A stretch of DNA of 57,887 nucleotides, taken from NCBI RefSeq assembly GCF_030812335.1, contig NZ_JAUSSN010000016.1, positions 1-57,887 on the forward strand. The letters run 5' to 3'. Origin of the DNA: Pseudarthrobacter oxydans (GTDB taxonomy: Bacteria; Actinomycetota; Actinomycetes; Actinomycetales; Micrococcaceae). This document shows positions 33,295 through 41,802 of the stretch, one piece after another. The position numbers were made by a program, and so were the translations under genes. The notes under the pieces were generated by a model that saw nothing but the letters and a program-made list of their open reading frames with translations, had not been told where the DNA came from and ran no database searches. Position 1 is the first letter of the stretch. Every line of letters begins with the position of its first letter.

Positions 33295-34214
33295 GGGGTC
33301 TGTCCTTTGGAGGTTGCCGATTTACTTGCGGGGGGCTGCTTGGCGGGGAGGGAATCGAAGAGACCGAGGAAGGCGCGCAACAGCGGCGTTTCCTTGTCGC
33401 TGTTCCAGGCCACCGCCAGGTCCATCGGCGGTGGGTTCCGGAGCGGTCGGAAGGCAACTCCCTGGAAGGAATACATCCGCGATGTCATGGGAACGAGTGC
33501 TATGCCCATACCGGAGGCCACGAGCGAGAGCAGCGTGGAGGTCTCCTTTGCCTCCTGAACGACCCGGGGCTGGAATCCGGACTTGCGGCAGGCGTCAATA
33601 AAGGTGCTGCTGACCGCGGAATAGCTGGGGTATCCGATGAAGCCCTCCTCGGACAGGGCGGCCAGCTCGAGCGTTCCCTTCTCTGCCAGCGGCGAGTCCG
33701 CGGGCAAGGCCGCCACGAGCTGGTCCTGTTCCAGCAGCTTCAGGGCGATGGCTCCCGAATGGACAGGTGGGCGGAGGAGGGCAGCATCGAGCCTGCCCTC
33801 CTCCAACGCAGCTTCCATCTGCGGCGTCAGCATTTCGCCCTGGACGGTGATGCGGAGCCCGGGCAGGGTGCGTCGCGCGGCCTGGACGATGATGGGCATT
33901 AGCCGGTATGTGGCCGTGCCGGTGAACCCTACCCGGAGCACTCCCGTGGCACCTTCGCCAACCTGCTGCACGTCGGATTCCAGGACTTGCAGTTCCTGGA
34001 GCAGCACCCGTCCCCGATCCAGCAGGACCTGACCTGCCGGTGTCAGCTCCACTTTCCTGGTAGTCCGGACCATCAGCGGGGTGCCCAACTGTTCCTCCAG
34101 CTGCCGGATCTGCTGGGACAAAGGCGGTTGCGCCATATGGAGTCTGGCGGCGGCCCTGCCGAAGTGCCGTTCTTCTGCAACGGCTATGAAGTACTTGAGA
34201 TGTCGCGTCTCCAT
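33291..34214 (-). CDS. catR: LysR-family regulator of the catechol genes (CatR-like)
   Basis: A 307-residue LysR-type regulator. HTH at residues about 1-60 (HLKYFIAVAEERHFGRAAAR, then LHMAQPPLSQQIRQLEEQLG); the effector domain includes GVLRVGFTGTATYRLMPIIV and LLSLVASGMGIALVPMTSRM, as in BenM/CatR/CbnR regulators that respond to muconates. It is encoded on the same strand as catB and overlaps it by 4 bp, so regulator and enzyme are co-translated, whereas most CatR genes are divergent. The composite site copy B lies 72-114 bp before its start, consistent with autoregulation. Confidence 0.88.
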   Translation of the reverse strand: METRHLKYFIAVAEERHFGRAAARLHMAQPPLSQQIRQLEEQLGTPLMVRTTRKVELTPAGQVLLDRGRVLLQELQVLESDVQQVGEGATGVLRVGFTGTATYRLMPIIVQAARRTLPGLRITVQGEMLTPQMEAALEEGRLDAALLRPPVHSGAIALKLLEQDQLVAALPADSPLAEKGTLELAALSEEGFIGYPSYSAVSSTFIDACRKSGFQPRVVQEAKETSTLLSLVASGMGIALVPMTSRMYSFQGVAFRPLRNPPPMDLAVAWNSDKETPLLRAFLGLFDSLPAKQPPASKSATSKGQTP

Positions 34215-34285
34215 TGAGGCCTCTCAGTAGGTCTGCTGGCGCAATGCCATCCAGGAACAAGCGTAAAAGCGCGTATTCGTAGTAA

Positions 34286-34328
34286 GAAATACCTATTTAT
34301 CCGTGATTAAGAGCTCTTAGGTCCGAAT
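34286..34328 (-). promoter_or_regulatory. Composite LysR-type site, copy B (before catR)
   Basis: GAAATACCTATTT-N14-GCTCTT-N6-GAAT (plus-strand reading). It contains dyad AAATA-CC-TATTT (34287-34298) and perfect palindrome TAAGAGCTCTTA (34308-34319), centres 21 bp or two helical turns apart. This is the usual arrangement of a recognition site plus an activation site for LysR-type tetramers. It recurs before catA. Confidence 0.8.
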
Positions 34329-34480
34329 AAAGCCGATATGCACCGGAGTGAAATGTTGCTCCGGAGGCAGGCCGATGCCGGCCCGCCTCTGGGATGGACA
34401 GCGGAAACCTCCCGCCGCGGGAGCAATCCGGCGGGAGCCTCATTCCACATCCGATGCCCCTGTCGCTGAGACTTTCGCTG

Positions 34481-36340
34481 TCAGCGACCCAGACCGGCGG
34501 GTGCGAGAACGGCTTCGGCTTCCTCGGCGAGATCGCAGTCTTCGAGGCCGACGCTCAAGATCTCGGCGAGCACTGCGGTAAGGGCAGCTTTGGGATCCTG
34601 AACCATGGAGTGGGCGCGCCAGCCGATGTGCTTGTCCGGGCGAACGAGGATGACACCGTCCTCCTCGACCTCCCGCTGGCGGAGCCAATCCCCGTAGAGG
34701 TCCTGGACCTCGCGGCCTTCGCCAATGACCACGGCCTTGAGCTCAATCCCCAGCCGAGCGGCCACATCGACCGCGGCGTCTGCCCACGCCTGACCCGTGA
34801 TTCCGGTGAAGATGGTGAAACCGGTGCCTTTGGCGATGTCGTGAGTCGAGTACTTGGACTTTGCGTTTCCAAGCCACGCGTGCGGCAACCGGAGGCCCGG
34901 GAACGTGGACTTCTGGTGATGCAGCAGTTCGTCCTCGGTCCGCGCAGGCCGCTCACCGCCGTCGGTCACTACAGCCGTTGACTCGTAAAACTGACCGATC
35001 TCGGTACCCTGTGCATTGAACTCATAGTCCTTCGCGTCGAGTGCGGCGCGCAGTGCCGTCCGGCGAGCGGCGCCCTCGGACGAGTTTTCCTTGCGAAGCT
35101 GGAGCTTCCGGGTGAATTCCTCGTCCGTGGCGGCGTCCGTGACCCCCAGGGCGTCAAAGATCGGCTTGTAGTCGCGGCTGGACTGGTTGGCCCGGTTCAC
35201 GATCTGCTTGGCCACAGGTGCGCGCTCCGTGGAGTAGGTTTCCAGCAGCTCGGGACCGGCCTGTCCCCTGATTACGGCGGCCAGCTTCCAGGCCAAGTTG
35301 TAGGAATCCTGAATGGATGTGTTGGAGCCAAGTCCGTGGCTCGGCGGGTGCTTGTGGATGGCATCTCCGGCGCAGAAGACGCGGCCCTTCTGCAGGTGGG
35401 TGGCCCACTGTTCGTTGTTGCCCCACAGCGAGTAGCCCAGGATTTCGACGTCGAGGTCCGCGACGCCCACCAGGTTCCGGATGATCCGGATTGCTTCGGC
35501 CTCGTCCAGGACCGGAGGCTCACCGTTGATGTCGAAGCCCCAGCAGATCAGCCACTCATTCCAGGGGCGGACCATGCGGATCAGGCCGGCGCCGAGACCG
35601 CCGATGTTTGAGCCCGGGTTGAATACCCAGTACAGGATTGAGGGGCGGTGCTTCACGAGGTGGGTCAGGTCCGCCTTGAACGTGATGTTCATAGAGCCAC
35701 CAATGTCCATCAGGCCCTCCATGGGGAGCTCGATGTCGGCGGCCACCTTGGAGCGCGCACCATCGGCGCCAACGAGGTACTTCGCCCGGATGGTGTATTC
35801 GTGTCCGGTGAGGCGGTTCAACACCTGCACGCTGACGCCGTCTGCGTCCTGCGTATGGGACAGGTACTCAGTGGAGAACTGGACTTGGGTGCCGCGCATC
35901 GCCGCGTTCTTGACCATAATCGGTTCCAGCAGTGTCTGCGGAATGTCGCACGGCATGGACGGCGACGCGAGTTCGTAGTCGGCGCGCCGGTCCGGCCGGG
36001 CGCCCCAGGTGGGGCGGCGGCCGATTTCCTCTCCGGCAAGGGATTCACAGTAGACCGTGTCACCCATGAGTTCGTGCGGCGTCGCTTCGGCCAGGACCTG
36101 CTCCTCGATGCCCGCGTCGCGCAGCACTTCCATGGTGCGCTGGTTGGTGATGTGGGCGCGGGGCGTATGCGCGGTCCAGCGGTACTTGGTGATCATGATG
36201 TTCGGGATGCCCTGGTTGGAGAGGAACAGGGACGCAGAACTGCCGGCAGGGCCGGAGCCCACAATTAGCACGTCGGTAGTGACGATGTCTGTACCTTCCG
36301 GGCGGGCAGTGGCGGTGATTCCGTCATTGAAAACTGGCAT
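34481..36340 (-). CDS. FAD-dependent phenol hydroxylase, TfdB family
   Basis: A 619-residue class A flavin monooxygenase. The start is the ATG at 36340, after AATGGAGGTTGTC. FAD motifs: VLIVGSGPAGSSASLFLSNQ near residue 24, and the GD motif in GRVFCAGDAIHKHPPSHGLG. The stretch YRWTAHTPRAHITNQRTMEV is almost diagnostic for 2,4-dichlorophenol 6-monooxygenase (TfdB) and relatives that hydroxylate phenols or resorcinol. The C-terminal third is the thioredoxin-like domain. It would turn a (chloro)phenol into a catechol, or resorcinol into hydroxyquinol. It is a second, unrelated hydroxylase in the same cluster as the HpaB-type system. The AraC gene lies 194 bp upstream on the same strand. Confidence 0.88.
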   Translation of the reverse strand: MPVFNDGITATARPEGTDIVTTDVLIVGSGPAGSSASLFLSNQGIPNIMITKYRWTAHTPRAHITNQRTMEVLRDAGIEEQVLAEATPHELMGDTVYCESLAGEEIGRRPTWGARPDRRADYELASPSMPCDIPQTLLEPIMVKNAAMRGTQVQFSTEYLSHTQDADGVSVQVLNRLTGHEYTIRAKYLVGADGARSKVAADIELPMEGLMDIGGSMNITFKADLTHLVKHRPSILYWVFNPGSNIGGLGAGLIRMVRPWNEWLICWGFDINGEPPVLDEAEAIRIIRNLVGVADLDVEILGYSLWGNNEQWATHLQKGRVFCAGDAIHKHPPSHGLGSNTSIQDSYNLAWKLAAVIRGQAGPELLETYSTERAPVAKQIVNRANQSSRDYKPIFDALGVTDAATDEEFTRKLQLRKENSSEGAARRTALRAALDAKDYEFNAQGTEIGQFYESTAVVTDGGERPARTEDELLHHQKSTFPGLRLPHAWLGNAKSKYSTHDIAKGTGFTIFTGITGQAWADAAVDVAARLGIELKAVVIGEGREVQDLYGDWLRQREVEEDGVILVRPDKHIGWRAHSMVQDPKAALTAVLAEILSVGLEDCDLAEEAEAVLAPAGLGR

Positions 36341-36481
36341 GACAACCTCCATTGGTTGTGGTTTGGACAACATGGTTGGCGCTCGGCCCCGAGGTAGTGA
36401 GGCAGCCGAACCGCGCCATCACAAGAAGTGTTGCAGGTCACTGTCGCCCGTGGTGCCGGCAAGAGCTGATAGGTCCGGCGG

Positions 36482-36511
36482 GTGCTAAAAAGCGTCGGCG
36501 CTGTCCTAAAA
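36482..36511 (-). promoter_or_regulatory. Direct repeat, candidate AraC-type site
   Basis: GTGCTAAAA (36482-36490) and GTCCTAAAA (36503-36511) are direct repeats with 21-bp periodicity, the spacing of AraC/XylS half-sites. They lie between the araC-type gene and the TfdB-type gene, 142-171 bp before the latter's start. Confidence 0.4.
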
Positions 36512-36534
36512 CAAACCGTTCCTGTTGCCGCGGA

Positions 36535-37512
36535 CTACTCCAGCGGGACGCCTGCCCTGGCCGCCTTGCGCGTCTGCAGCGGCGTGGCGTTGAACCGTTC
36601 TTTGAAGGTGCGGGCGAAATAGTTCTGCGACAAGAAGCCGACCCTGGCGGCGATCTCACCGACGCCCAATCCCTCCGCAGCAGGTGATGCGAGAAGAGCC
36701 CGGCCGTGATCCAGTCGCAGCCCCAGCACGTAGCGGCCTGGCGTGAGGCCGGCGGCCGCGAACGCACGTCCCAACTGCCGCTCACTGATGCCGACGGCGG
36801 CAGACACCTCCGCCGTCGAAAGTGCAGGATCGCCGAGGTGCCGTTCGATGTACCCTTTCGCGGCTGCCAAATAGCCCGCATCACTGCCGGCGATGCCTCC
36901 CGAGGCGACCGAGCGAAACAGTTCCAGGACGGTGTCCTCGACGTCATCGGCTGGCTGCTCGGACGCCAGCGCCGCGCGGATCATCCGGGCGAGCTGCTGC
37001 GCCTGGGGCCCGGCGCCGGTTCCGAAATCGAAGCGCACTGGACGGTTCAGGGCTGTTCCGCCGGACAGCTCCCGGAAAAGGGGCCGGGGAACGGTGAGGA
37101 CCAATTCATGAAGCCCCTCGGCGAAGCCGCGCATGAACGGTAGGTCCGCGTCGTACATGATGGCTTGGCCGGGCTTCAGGGACTCGTGGCCGCCGCGGTG
37201 GTAAAAGAACGCATCGCCGGCGAGGGCGAAAAAGATAGCCACCACATCGGTGGGGTTCTGCCGGATGAACGATTCCGAACGCTCCACAATCTGGGCCGTT
37301 CCCTGTACTTGGGCCAGGCGCAGGGACGGGAACTGGAGATTCACTTCGGCAGCGTGAAGCGGGGACTCATCGATGGTCCGGATATCGAGCGAAATCAGGG
37401 CCTTGGCGTTGTGGCTTTCCCACAACCGGACGCGGCTGACGGGCGCGATGCCCTGCGTGGTGAACCGAAAGGTGCGAGGCAGGGCGGGCAGATCGTTCTG
37501 CTGACTGGCCAT
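36535..37512 (-). CDS. AraC-family transcriptional regulator
   Basis: A 325-residue regulator. I use the ATG at 37512; the extended frame to 37647 is low-complexity and unlike the family. Residues about 1-190 match the AraC-binding-like (cupin) sensor, for example FHYHRGGHESLKPGQAIM-like context (here AFFYHRGGHESLKPGQAIMY). The C-terminal 100 residues form the two-HTH AraC domain: TAEVSAAVGISERQLGRAFA and VGEIAARVGFLSQNYFARTF, then KERFNATPLQTRK. AraC regulators of this type control phenol hydroxylase and ring-hydroxylating genes in Rhodococcus and relatives. It is upstream of and co-directional with the TfdB-type gene. Confidence 0.92.
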   Translation of the reverse strand: MASQQNDLPALPRTFRFTTQGIAPVSRVRLWESHNAKALISLDIRTIDESPLHAAEVNLQFPSLRLAQVQGTAQIVERSESFIRQNPTDVVAIFFALAGDAFFYHRGGHESLKPGQAIMYDADLPFMRGFAEGLHELVLTVPRPLFRELSGGTALNRPVRFDFGTGAGPQAQQLARMIRAALASEQPADDVEDTVLELFRSVASGGIAGSDAGYLAAAKGYIERHLGDPALSTAEVSAAVGISERQLGRAFAAAGLTPGRYVLGLRLDHGRALLASPAAEGLGVGEIAARVGFLSQNYFARTFKERFNATPLQTRKAARAGVPLE

Positions 37513-38278
37513 GATTCCGTCAACTCTAGTCTGTCCCAGCCGGTCGCCTCCACTGCCCGCCCGCCCAGGAATAGCGGCCCTTCCTCCTGGAACGCCGGGG
37601 GCCAAACTCGGCAAGACCCCGTCCCGGAACACCTCACTGATGCCCAAGCCACGCAGCCGTTGCCAGGCTCAGCCTCGGCAACTTCCGACTCATGGGCCGG
37701 CTCTTCACCCAGATCGAAAGGGTCTCAAAGTCAACGAGCTAAACTCGATCACGGACGACGTCGTCGAGGCCGCACGGCCAACCCTCCTCAGTGGAATCAG
37801 CCAAAAACCGCCAAACCCGTCAGCTGCCGACTGGCGCAGTCGTTTTGCCCGACATCCACGGGGGTCCGTGGCGGGCCCACGGTGTGTCCCACAAGATTAG
37901 CCGGCGTTCATTTGCTAGCATTTCGCTCGATTGAGCATCCGCTCGACGATAAAGGCAAACCCGGTGCGAGCCGGCGACGCAAAGCCACGGGACCCACGAG
38001 GTCAGCCGGGCCGCCGAACAGCAAAGGGCCACGGTATGCTCACGATTCCCTAGCACTGCCCTGTCGCGCCCTCGGGCAACGCATCTAAAATTCACTTTCC
38101 CCGGCCTAGGCGGCCCAGAGCCAACGTCTCGTTGTCTGCCGGACCCAGTCCCCGTTGAGGCAAGTTGCCGCCCCTGCACGCGATCAGCTTCATGTGCCGA
38201 CGTGCCCGTGCTGTGGCCTGAATCTGCCGTGGCTTTCTGAATTATCCTGCCCAACTATCTGTCTGAGGTGTCATTTTC
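37513..38278. other. Intergenic region, no gene seen
   Basis: About 766 bp between the AraC gene (minus) and the GGDEF-EAL gene (plus). Both promoters must lie here. The open frames present overlap one another on both strands and none has a recognisable product. A 73-codon frame at 38155-38376 is Cys-rich but runs into the signalling gene in another frame. No clear operator stands out. Confidence 0.4.
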
Positions 38279-41164
38279 ATGCCTGTAATCACCCGTGTGG
38301 TGCCCGGTACGTCAACGGTGACGACGCGGGTCTTGCTGCACGTCGTGGCCGAGGAGGTCGGCGCGGAGGGTGTTGATCGTGTCCTGGAGCGGGCGGGGCT
38401 GCGTGAGCAGGCGGTGCAGCTGGTGAGCGTGGGGGGAAGGATTTCCTACCCTGACAAGCTTCGGCTCTTCGAGTCCGCCGCGGCCGAGCTTGCCGATCCC
38501 CGGATCGGGCTCCGTCTGGGCCCGGCGTCTTTCCGGGATCCTGCAATCGAGCCTTTGCGAAGGCTGGGCAGGGCAACCGGATCTCCCGCAGCCGCGTACC
38601 GCGGGATTTCCCAGTTTGCCACCCGTCTTGATTCCGCCGCCGTATTCACGTGCGACTGGGCAGGGCAAAGCTCGGCATCGCTTACTCGGAAGGTGCTCCC
38701 GCCCCACAGTCCCAGCCGAGTGGACTGCGACTACAACGTCGGCTTCCTCGCCCAAATACCTGTGCTCTTTGGATTAGCGCCGGCACGCGTGGAGCATGGC
38801 ACGACCTGCCAATTCGACGGCGGCCCGGAGTGCATCTACGACGTGACATGGACCGCACCGCCGCTTCAGCGTCTGCGCTTCCTGCTGGGCAAGCTCAAGG
38901 CGGAGAAACCGTCGACCGGACGGCGATCAACCGCTGAGCACCGGCTACGCACGCTGGAGGGGGCAGCTTCGGATCTGGTCAGCACCGCGCCTCTGGAGGA
39001 GGTGCTCGACCGGGTTTTGGTGCGCGCGGACAGCGCCGTGCACGCGCCAGGACATATGTTGGCCGTCCGACTCCCGGCGGGAGGACGCCATGTACGGATT
39101 CGCGGTACGGGCTCCGTGCTGGCGGCCGAGCTCGAAGACGACGGAGTAACTCTGTCCAGGGGCTCCGGCGCCCTGGCGGGGTTGCCGGTGCTGAGCGTTC
39201 CTGTCGCCTCTTCGAAGCATTTCTATGGTGTTCTGGCGGCGGTGGCACATAAGGGGCAGGAATTCTTTCCAGGAGATACCGAAGCCCTGGCCGCTTACGC
39301 ACGGCACGCCGCCATCAGTCTCGACATTGCCGGGGTGGTCGCCGAAGCCCGGGAACACGGCGAAACGGCGCAGCTGCTGCTCGACGTCTCACGCGCGCTG
39401 GCACAGCATTCCACGGTGCAGGCACTCGCCGGTTCGATCGCCAAGGCGGTGCCTGCTCTTTCGGGGGCCGACCGCTCCGCGATTGCGCTCTGGGATCACG
39501 AAGAAGGTCACCTCAGGATCGCCGGGATGAGCGGCTGGCACGGCGATCTGGCGGACCAAGTCGCCAATTTTCAGACCACCCCACAGGACAGCCCGGAGCT
39601 TTCCGAGTTGCTCACCAGCGGCGTTCCGCTCCTGCTGGACGGGAAGAGCTCGGCGTGGGCTCGGAAAATGCTCGCCGACTTCGCCATCACGGCCCTTGCA
39701 GCAGTACCGATCATGGCCGGGAACCAGCTCACAGGAGTCGTGCTCGCGCACTGGGTGGAGCAGTCTCCGGGAAGTCTGGAGGGCGCCCTCACCGAACGCC
39801 TGGGCGGGCTGGCAGGTCTGGCCGCGGTGTCCCTGGAGAAGATTCGGCTGCTAGAGGACGCCCGCAGGCAGGCTTTGCATGACCCGCTGACCGGGCTCCC
39901 CAACAGGGCGCTGCTGGAGAACCGTCTGGAAACTGCACTGGCTCAGGCCGGTCCGAATGGACGTCGGGTGGGTCTGCTCTTCTGCGATGTTAACCGGCTA
40001 AAGCGGATCAACGATAGCCTCGGCCACGCCGCCGGTGACAGCGTTCTCCGCCACGTCGCCGCCCGGCTCAGAATCGCTGTGCGCGACAGTGACACGGTCG
40101 CCCGCTACAGCGGCGACGAGTTCGTCATACTCCTGCCCGGCATCCAAAACCCGTTGGAAGCTGACCACGTAGCCGCCAGGGTCCGGACCAGCCTTGCCGA
40201 GCCCGTCGAGCTTTTGGGCAGGAAAGTCTTTGTTGATGTCGCCATCGGAACGAGTGTCAGCGGTCCCCTCCCGGGCGAGGGGACTGATTCACAGTCCGAA
40301 TCAGCCCGCCTGCTCCTAGAGAAAGCGGATTTCGAGATGTATCAGTCCAAGGCGCGGGCCCGCGGCCAAACGCCCCCGGGAGTGCAGCGCAAGGACTATC
40401 TCCGGCTCGAAACGGACCTGCGCGGCGCTGCAGCCCGCGGCGAACTGCGGGTGCAGTTCCAGCCCCAAATCGACGTGGCAACACATGCCATCGTCGCCGC
40501 TGAGGCTCTCGTCCGATGGCACCATCCCGAACTTGGCCTGCTGTCACCTGGGGAGTTCATTCCCTTAGCCGAGGACAGCAATCTGATCGCTGAAGTCGGC
40601 GCCCATGTAATCACCCAGGCCTGCCGCGCCGGCGCCCATTGGCGGGCTGCTGGATATCCGATCGAAATTGCTGTCAACGTGTCGGCAGTCCAGCTCGGTA
40701 GCACGGGATTCCCGGCGTTTGTCCGCGATACCCTGGCTCGGACCGGGTTGCCGGCAGCAGCGCTCACCCTGGAAGTCACCGAGTCTCAGGCAATGTCCGA
40801 ATCAACGGTGAACGACGACAACCTGCGCGACCTGCGGTCCGCCGGTGTTGCAATTTCGATCGATGACTTCGGCACCGGATTTTCCTCCCTGGCCCAGCTG
40901 CACCGGCTCCCGGTCACGGAAGTCAAGATCGACAGGTCGTTCACCTCACGGCTCGCGGAGGGCGGATCCTCCGGTTTCGTCGCCGGTATTGTCGGACTTG
41001 GCCACGGGATGGGACTGCGCGTTGTCGCCGAGGGTGTTGAAACACCAGAACAGCTGGACGCACTGCGTGCCATGGGCTGCGAACGCGCACAGGGATTCCT
41101 GCTCGGAAAACCCGTGGATGCATCTGTCCTCGAAGAGCAACTCCGCGCCGGCAGGCGCCATTGA
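38279..41164 (+). CDS. Multidomain c-di-GMP signalling protein (sensor-GAF-GAF-GGDEF-EAL)
   Basis: A 961-residue cytosolic protein without membrane segments. Residues about 10-195 form an unusual sensor ending in CQFDGGPECIYDVTW, which recalls 4-vinyl-reductase (V4R)/XylR-N small-molecule sensors. Two GAF-like domains occupy about 220-350 and 365-530. A GGDEF domain (about 540-690) has DPLTGLPNRALLENRLETAL and ARYSGDEFVILLPG, so the signature is SGDEF. An EAL domain (about 705-955) has AEALVRWHHPELGLLSPGEF, IDDFGTGFSSLAQLHRLPV and ending motifs of active phosphodiesterases. It probably links an aromatic or hydrophobic signal to c-di-GMP levels. The start at 38279 has no strong ribosome site. 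Confidence 0.88.
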   Translation: MPVITRVVPGTSTVTTRVLLHVVAEEVGAEGVDRVLERAGLREQAVQLVSVGGRISYPDKLRLFESAAAELADPRIGLRLGPASFRDPAIEPLRRLGRATGSPAAAYRGISQFATRLDSAAVFTCDWAGQSSASLTRKVLPPHSPSRVDCDYNVGFLAQIPVLFGLAPARVEHGTTCQFDGGPECIYDVTWTAPPLQRLRFLLGKLKAEKPSTGRRSTAEHRLRTLEGAASDLVSTAPLEEVLDRVLVRADSAVHAPGHMLAVRLPAGGRHVRIRGTGSVLAAELEDDGVTLSRGSGALAGLPVLSVPVASSKHFYGVLAAVAHKGQEFFPGDTEALAAYARHAAISLDIAGVVAEAREHGETAQLLLDVSRALAQHSTVQALAGSIAKAVPALSGADRSAIALWDHEEGHLRIAGMSGWHGDLADQVANFQTTPQDSPELSELLTSGVPLLLDGKSSAWARKMLADFAITALAAVPIMAGNQLTGVVLAHWVEQSPGSLEGALTERLGGLAGLAAVSLEKIRLLEDARRQALHDPLTGLPNRALLENRLETALAQAGPNGRRVGLLFCDVNRLKRINDSLGHAAGDSVLRHVAARLRIAVRDSDTVARYSGDEFVILLPGIQNPLEADHVAARVRTSLAEPVELLGRKVFVDVAIGTSVSGPLPGEGTDSQSESARLLLEKADFEMYQSKARARGQTPPGVQRKDYLRLETDLRGAAARGELRVQFQPQIDVATHAIVAAEALVRWHHPELGLLSPGEFIPLAEDSNLIAEVGAHVITQACRAGAHWRAAGYPIEIAVNVSAVQLGSTGFPAFVRDTLARTGLPAAALTLEVTESQAMSESTVNDDNLRDLRSAGVAISIDDFGTGFSSLAQLHRLPVTEVKIDRSFTSRLAEGGSSGFVAGIVGLGHGMGLRVVAEGVETPEQLDALRAMGCERAQGFLLGKPVDASVLEEQLRAGRRH

Positions 41165-41802
41165 CTACGTTTTCGTCAGGGTACCCACGTCCGAAACGCC
41201 CTTGGACCGTTCCCGTGGGGTCTTTCGTTTTCAAAGATCCCCGCTACAGCCAAGGAATCCTCACCTATCCCTTCCGATAGGCACTTCGGATTCCGCCGCC
41301 GACAGCGCGCGGCTAGGTCCAAGACGGAATCCCCGCCGGACAGCACTGGACATGCGTCCGGTGACCGTGCGGCAGGCATCAACGGGCCCGTGGCCCGAAC
41401 CAAGGAGCAGCCGCGATCGGGCAGTGGCTGAAAACACTAAATAAGAACATACCCGGAGGATCGCGGCTACCAGACAGCGCGAAAGGCCCCACGATGTTCA
41501 AAATTCTTGGAACCAAAATGGCCGTCTAACGCGGGATCGTTTTGATGCTCTAGTCCTAGGTGGACTGCGTGTCCTGTGCCTGTGCTGAATGCCCCTGCGC
41601 GTGGCTCTCGCTCGAGGTGGGCGCGTGGCTAGCCGTTTGCTTGCAGTGGTTTCGCGAAGCTAACCATATGACGCCGCCCTCTCGAGGGCAGCGCCATTCT
41701 TAGTTGGACAGTGGTGTCGAGGTTGGTAGAAGGACAGCCTTCTCTCGGGATGACACGGTGCACAACTTATGAGGCGGTCCCAGGAGTCCGTGCCGTGTCT
41801 GC
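41165..41802. other. Intergenic region, no gene seen
   Basis: About 640 bp downstream of both the GGDEF-EAL gene and the convergent regulator gene. It contains an 11-codon ORF (ATG at 41494, MFKILGTKMAV) with AAAGG upstream, which could be a leader peptide or the start of a lost gene. The overall sequence is less GC-rich in places, for example ACACTAAATAAGAACAT near 41436. No terminator with a strong stem was found. Confidence 0.4.

Noticed and set aside
38155..38376. Cys-rich small protein (CPCCG...C..C)
   Set aside because: The frame runs about 100 bp into the GGDEF-EAL gene in another frame and its start has no ribosome site.
41701..41730. Second IS3-like end (TAGTTGGACAGTGG)
   Set aside because: Only about nine bases resemble an IS terminus, with no partner end, so it is not distinguishable from chance.
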